Shown here: one piece after another, positions 60,355-64,000 of the stretch | Numbering within the stretch: the stretch's first letter is position 1 | How the letters are laid out: each line of letters opens with the position of its first letter | Assembly: GCA_947442105.1 (NCBI GenBank) | Contig: CANEVH010000018.1 | Span: 1-64,000, forward strand | DNA from: Comamonadaceae bacterium | Lineage (GTDB): Bacteria > Pseudomonadota > Gammaproteobacteria > Burkholderiales > Burkholderiaceae_C | Length of the DNA: 64,000 nt | Direction of reading: 5' to 3' | Made by a program: the position numbers and the translations under genes | The notes under the pieces: model-generated | Database searches by the model: none | What the model was told of the DNA's origin: nothing | The model's input: the letters and a program-made list of their open reading frames with translations, nothing else

Positions 60355-62216
60355 ACCATGGGTGTTTATCCCTCTTTAATGCGGGTGCTTTCTAAGCTGC
60401 CTACGCGGCAGTGAACCCAGTCCGCACCCACATAGCAGTTTCTGGATTTTTCTAAGCTGCCTACGCGGCAGTGAACTCGGTCGCCCTGGTGGAGGCAAGC
60501 TGCCTAATTTTCTAAGCTGCCTACGCGGCAGTGAACGGCGCTATTTCTGCGAACGTGCCTTTGAGTTTTTTCTAAGCTGCCTACGCGGCAGTGAACCTCG
60601 CCCTTCTCCCCCTCCGTAGTCTCGCGGTTTTCTAAGCTGCCTACGCGGCAGTGAACAGCCCGTCGATCCGGATCAGCGGTGTGTTTAATTTCTAAGCTGC
60701 CTACGCGGCAGTGAACGCTAAATTTCACGCGCGGAAAGCGCTTTTTAATTTCTAAGCTGCCTACGCGGCAGTGAACGCTGAGCCGCCACGCATGCAGGGC
60801 GAGATCAATTTCTAAGCTGCCTACGCGGCAGTGAACGCGGCCATGGTGGCGGCATGCGCTGCCACCATTTTCTAAGCTGCCTACGCGGCAGTGAACATTG
60901 CGCCTGCTTTGTCAGCATCGCGCGCCATTTTCTAAGCTGCCTACGCGGCAGTGAACAGCGCAGCACCTGGTCCTTGGTCTTGCCGTGCTTTCTAAGCTGC
61001 CTACGCGGCAGTGAACGATAAGCACGCTGGGCTTCATTTGCCGATAGCTTTCTAAGCTGCCTACGCGGCAGTGAACTTTGCCACGGCTTTTGGCGTGCGC
61101 CGCAAGATTTTCTAAGCTGCCTACGCGGCAGTGAACCCGGGCAGCCAGGCGATGATGGGCTCGGTGATTTTCTAAGCTGCCTACGCGGCAGTGAACAAGG
61201 GCAGCATGACTGCGGCGCCCGCACCAAATTTCTAAGCTGCCTACGCGGCAGTGAACGATCGGGTCGCTGGCCTGGCGCAAAGCTTTCCTTTCTAAGCTGC
61301 CTACGCGGCAGTGAACTTTTCCAAGCGCAAAAAAACAATATTTTTATATTTCTAAGCTGCCTACGCGGCAGTGAACCAGCCTGTGAACCGACTCCTTCAT
61401 CGACTTTTTTTCTAAGCTGCCTACGCGGCAGTGAACTGTGAGCGACGTATTTGAGGTAGACCCGGCGCTTTCTAAGCTGCCTACGCGGCAGTGAACGCTC
61501 ACCCGCCAGCCCCGCGCCCTTGCGCCCATTTCTAAGCTGCCTACGCGGCAGTGAACACAAGCGAGGACATTGTGAGCCTGTCCCCGTTTTTCTAAGCTGC
61601 CTACGCGGCAGTGAACAACCCTCATTATGGAAATGATTTTTCGTTTATTTTCTAAGCTGCCTACGCGGCAGTGAACTCGAGTCATGTTCATGGCCGGGGC
61701 CTTTGGGTTTTCTAAGCTGCCTACGCGGCAGTGAACCCAGTGGCGCCTGCTGGGTGGCCCGTGCTTTGTTTCTAAGCTGCCTACGCGGCAGTGAACCTTC
61801 TTTTTATGTCGGCTTTAACCCTCATTATTTTCTAAGCTGCCTACGCGGCAGTGAACTCTTGGGCTGTTGCCCGTGCGCTGATTTTGAATTTCTAAGCTGC
61901 CTACGCGGCAGTGAACGCCCGAGCCGGTCTGCGCTACTTTCTCAAGTTTTTCTAAGCTGCCTACGCGGCAGTGAACCAGCAGCATCATCTTCTGCACGTC
62001 GCCGCTGTTTTCTAAGCTGCCTACGCGGCAGTGAACACAGTCCCCAAAATTTGCAGCACGATGCGTATTTTCTAAGCTGCCTACGCGGCAGTGAACGTTG
62101 GCTACAGCGGAGCCCGGTACCTCACGCATTTCTAAGCTGCCTACGCGGCAGTGAACTGCCGCCCCCGTCATTGTCTGAGCGCCTTCACTTTCTAAGCTGC
62201 CTACGCGGCAGTGAAC
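60329..62216 (-). CRISPR. Type I-F CRISPR array, 32 repeats and 31 spacers
   Basis: Thirty-two 28-bp repeats at exact 60-bp spacing, all identical as far as I can read, separated by 31 spacers of exactly 32 bp. On the plus strand the repeat starts TTTCTAAGCTGCC and ends GGCAGTGAAC; read on the minus strand it is the I-F type GTTCACTGCCG...GGCAG with CTTAGAAA as the 8-nt crRNA 5' handle. CTGCC/GGCAG is the Cas6f hairpin. Transcription is toward low coordinates, from the leader next to cas6f, so the newest spacer is at 62157-62188 and the oldest at 60357-60388. No terminal repeat is degenerate. Confidence 0.99.
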
Positions 62217-62344
62217 TAGCCGTCTTGTCCGCTAAGTCCTTGTTCCAGAAACATTTTTCCGGCTTTTCCCCTGCACCCCATCTGAAATTACAGGCGCGCA
62301 AGTCCTTATCAATCAAGCACTTACGCGGCCCCGCAAAAAAAGGG
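62217..62344 (-). promoter_or_regulatory. CRISPR leader
   Basis: 128 nt between the cas6f stop and the first (leader-proximal) repeat, in the position where I-F arrays have their promoter and integration-host-factor-dependent leader. T-rich stretches such as ACATTTTTCCGGCTTTTCCC are present. I could not assign -35/-10 boxes or an IHF site with confidence. Confidence 0.65.
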
Positions 62345-62905
62345 TCAAAACCACGGCACCGTGGCGGTCGCGCTCAGGCCATAGGTGTTGAACGTGCCAC
62401 TGGCTGGGGCGCTGGCGGTCTGGCAACGAAGGAACAAGCGAAACGTCTGGGTGGTGCTGGCGCTGCGCAGCACCACAAAGGGCAGTGCCAGCAGCTCGGC
62501 GCAACTGTCTGGCACGCGGGCGCGTGCCTCGTCTTCGGTCAGACCGTGACGCTTCATTTGTCGTCGGCGCAGGCGTTCGGGGTTGCTTTTGGCCTGCACG
62601 CGGCTCAAGCGCCGGTAGCCCACTTGTGGCGGCACGGCGGCCACGGCCGATGTGTGAAGGTGGTCTTGCAGGCCACCCAGCCATGGCAAGGCCAGAAGCC
62701 GAAGCAAGTCAGCCTCCGGCCCCACCACGCGCAAGCTATTGCCCAGGCTGGCAGGTTTTTCTGTATAGCCCGGAAAGCTCACGCCCAGAGTGCTGCTATC
62801 TAGCTGCACCAGCGCCAGATGCAGCTTGGCGTACAGTGCGGCCATCAATTGGTGCGGCGCAGTTTCGGGGTCATGCCGCAAAAGAATGTCCAAGTAATGC
62901 GACAT
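62345..62905 (-). CDS. cas6f: CRISPR RNA endoribonuclease Cas6/Csy4, type I-F
   Basis: 186 residues, the standard Csy4 length. MSHYLDILLRHDPETAPHQL, GVSFPGYTEK, the Arg-rich helix YRRLSRVQAKSNPERLRRRQ and C-terminal TYGLSATATVPWF match Pseudomonas Csy4 position by position. His29 (AKLHLAL) is the catalytic His. The conserved Ser lies in VLRSASTTQTF. It cuts each repeat at the base of the hairpin and stays bound to the crRNA. An AAGGAG site embedded in the end of csy3 precedes the ATG; the genes are 6 nt apart. Confidence 0.97.
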   Translation of the reverse strand: MSHYLDILLRHDPETAPHQLMAALYAKLHLALVQLDSSTLGVSFPGYTEKPASLGNSLRVVGPEADLLRLLALPWLGGLQDHLHTSAVAAVPPQVGYRRLSRVQAKSNPERLRRRQMKRHGLTEDEARARVPDSCAELLALPFVVLRSASTTQTFRLFLRCQTASAPASGTFNTYGLSATATVPWF

Positions 62906-62911
62906 AGGTCT

Positions 62912-63949
62912 TTACTCCTTACCAGCGTCGCCAAACACCCCGCCACGGATGAGGGTCGCCATCACAAAGTGCTGCTGCTCGGCGGCGGGCACTTTGTCTT
63001 TAAGTATCCAGCCGTCCAACAGGTTGTAGAAGTCCAGCTTGTCCGTGGGGCGGCGGCAGGCCTTGCCTAAAGTGGTCACCGAACCGTAGGGCTCCACCGC
63101 AATGGGGCCAAGCTCTTCCACGTCGGGGTGCCAGGTGTCTATGGTGCGAATGGCGTTGCCCAGCTTTTGCGAGTGGATGCCAGCTACGCCGTTGACCACG
63201 TACAGCGTTTTGCTTTTGCCGCTGCTGCCCTTGTCCAAAATCAGCTCCTGTGATGGGTAGACCTCTTGCCCTGCACCCATGCGCGCAAACGCCGTCACTT
63301 GCAGCAGCACATGGCTGGCGCCGGCCAAACCCTGGGCGATTAGCCCACCCAGTTCGTTAAGTGCATCTGCTGCGCCATCGGTGCCAAAGTTCCGCAGCGA
63401 CAGGCTGAGCGCGTCAAACGTCCACGTTTTTTGCGCAAGGCCTTGGACAAGATGCTGCACTTGCACCTCCACTTGCTCCGCACCCACGCGGTTGCGCCAC
63501 AGGAAGCGGCCATTGGCCAAGTTGTGCGCGTAACGTGATGCCAACTCACCAAAGCCAACGCCTTGCACATAGGCCTGCACCGTGCTGAGCAGCTTGGTTT
63601 GGTACGCAGCGCTGTTGCAGGCATTGGGCGTGCCTGCGCCGCCCAACACACGCAGGGTGAAGGTAGCTTTCAAAGTGTCTGCTTCGGCGGGCAAGGTAGC
63701 CACGTCAACAGTTTGGAGGTTGGGGTTTTCAATTGCCGCGTCCAGCTTGGCGGGGTCTTGGTCCTTGGTTTTGAGGCGGTTGGATATGGTGCCGCGCACC
63801 GACTTCTCACGCACGGTTACTGGCGTCCAGCCGCTTGCGTTAGCGCGCGCGCTCCAGCTGCCAGAAAAGAACACAGCGTCCGAAGGGTCAAGCTTGCGCT
63901 CAAAAGCCAAAACGGTTGCGGTCTTGAGGGTGTTGGTTGTAGTAGCCAT
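62912..63949 (-). CDS. csy3: Type I-F Cascade backbone subunit Csy3 (Cas7f)
   Basis: 345 residues, typical of Csy3. TATVLAFERKLDPSDAVFFSG, VTVREKSVRGTISNRLK, ANGRFLWRNRVGAEQVEVQV and LYVVNGVAGIHSQKLGNAIR are recognisable Csy3 blocks. Six copies coat the crRNA spacer in the surveillance complex. AAAGGAG lies about 8 nt before the ATG. Located between csy2 (cut by the edge) and cas6f, the canonical csy1-csy2-csy3-cas6f order. Confidence 0.96.
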   Translation of the reverse strand: MATTTNTLKTATVLAFERKLDPSDAVFFSGSWSARANASGWTPVTVREKSVRGTISNRLKTKDQDPAKLDAAIENPNLQTVDVATLPAEADTLKATFTLRVLGGAGTPNACNSAAYQTKLLSTVQAYVQGVGFGELASRYAHNLANGRFLWRNRVGAEQVEVQVQHLVQGLAQKTWTFDALSLSLRNFGTDGAADALNELGGLIAQGLAGASHVLLQVTAFARMGAGQEVYPSQELILDKGSSGKSKTLYVVNGVAGIHSQKLGNAIRTIDTWHPDVEELGPIAVEPYGSVTTLGKACRRPTDKLDFYNLLDGWILKDKVPAAEQQHFVMATLIRGGVFGDAGKE

Positions 63950-63978
63950 TTTGAAAACTCCTTTGAATGAGATGAATG

Positions 63979-64000
63979 TCAGGGGGTGGTGGCCAAGTCG
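63979..64000 (-). CDS. csy2: C-terminal end of Csy2 (Cas5f), cut by window edge
   Basis: Only the last six codons plus TGA stop are visible (DLATTP-stop), 29 nt before csy3. Identity is inferred purely from the fixed csy1-csy2-csy3-cas6f gene order, not from the residues. Confidence 0.5.

Noticed and set aside
60504-62803. Long ORFs with repeating VHCRVGSLE or SLPRRQLRK or FLSCLRGSE units across the array
   Set aside because: They are translations of CRISPR repeats in three frames; the 60-nt period is a multiple of three, which keeps frames open.

Overview
The window looks like chromosomal DNA of a betaproteobacterium, most likely Burkholderiales/Comamonadaceae (Rhodoferax/Polaromonas-like). 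The evidence is high GC coding sequence, an ETF/acyl-CoA dehydrogenase/nitronate monooxygenase neighbourhood, alpha-E plus circularly permuted ATP-grasp genes, and a dispersed-repeat-like motif I associate with comamonads. The genus is an inference. No tRNA or rRNA gene was recognised.

Layout, left to right. (1) 1-5.5 kb: edge of an IS transposase, a glutathione S-transferase, then on the minus strand etfB-etfA, a strong terminator, an acyl-CoA dehydrogenase and a nitronate monooxygenase. (2) 5.7-16.1 kb: an organosulfate-type catabolic block with a Baeyer-Villiger-type monooxygenase, a beta-propeller-like protein, two secreted arylsulfatases, a formylglycine-generating enzyme that would mature them, a PF10118 ferritin-like hydrolase, a solute-binding protein and a TetR regulator. 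Two nearly identical 15-bp palindromes, 5.8 kb apart, suggest that this TetR controls both divergent sulfatase promoters. (3) 16-28.5 kb: housekeeping and envelope genes (MscS, HDAC-like amidohydrolase, PhoX, DUF808, MltB, alpha-E, CP-ATP-grasp, ComEC). (4) 28.6-38 kb: RidA-like protein and a type I restriction-modification operon (hsdM, hsdS, hsdR). Inserted in it are an RloA-like AAA ATPase, an overlapping PIN-like nuclease and a 37-codon micro-ORF that abuts hsdR.

(5) 38-46.5 kb: DTW-domain tRNA modifier, SDR and DUF4143 ATPase, then an accessory mosaic. I read integron-type attC recombination sites around a HEPN-motif gene, a RelA/SpoT-type nucleotide synthetase, a BrnT/BrnA toxin-antitoxin pair and a small membrane protein, with no integron integrase in view (a CALIN-like cassette cluster). 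It is interrupted by a Fic gene and by remnants of a DUF4143 ATPase and of a MocR gene. (6) 46.5-60.3 kb: MocR regulator, then a co-directional oxidoreductase run (GMC oxidoreductase, AcuI-like, 3-hydroxyisobutyrate dehydrogenase-like, two aldehyde dehydrogenases, mandelate racemase-like enzyme). After it come an FNR-like regulator that appears to lack the Fe-S cysteines, a striking AT-rich island, and a translationally coupled NTF2-like/polysaccharide deacetylase/gamma-glutamyltransferase trio.

(7) 60.3-64 kb: a type I-F CRISPR-Cas locus on the minus strand, with csy2 (edge), csy3, cas6f, leader, then 32 identical 28-bp repeats and 31 spacers of exactly 32 bp. The leader-distal repeat encodes the last residues of the gamma-glutamyltransferase. 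Two spacers overlap by 12 nt and by themselves expose a 5'-CC PAM. Together regions 4, 5 and 7 make the window rich in defence and stress genes.
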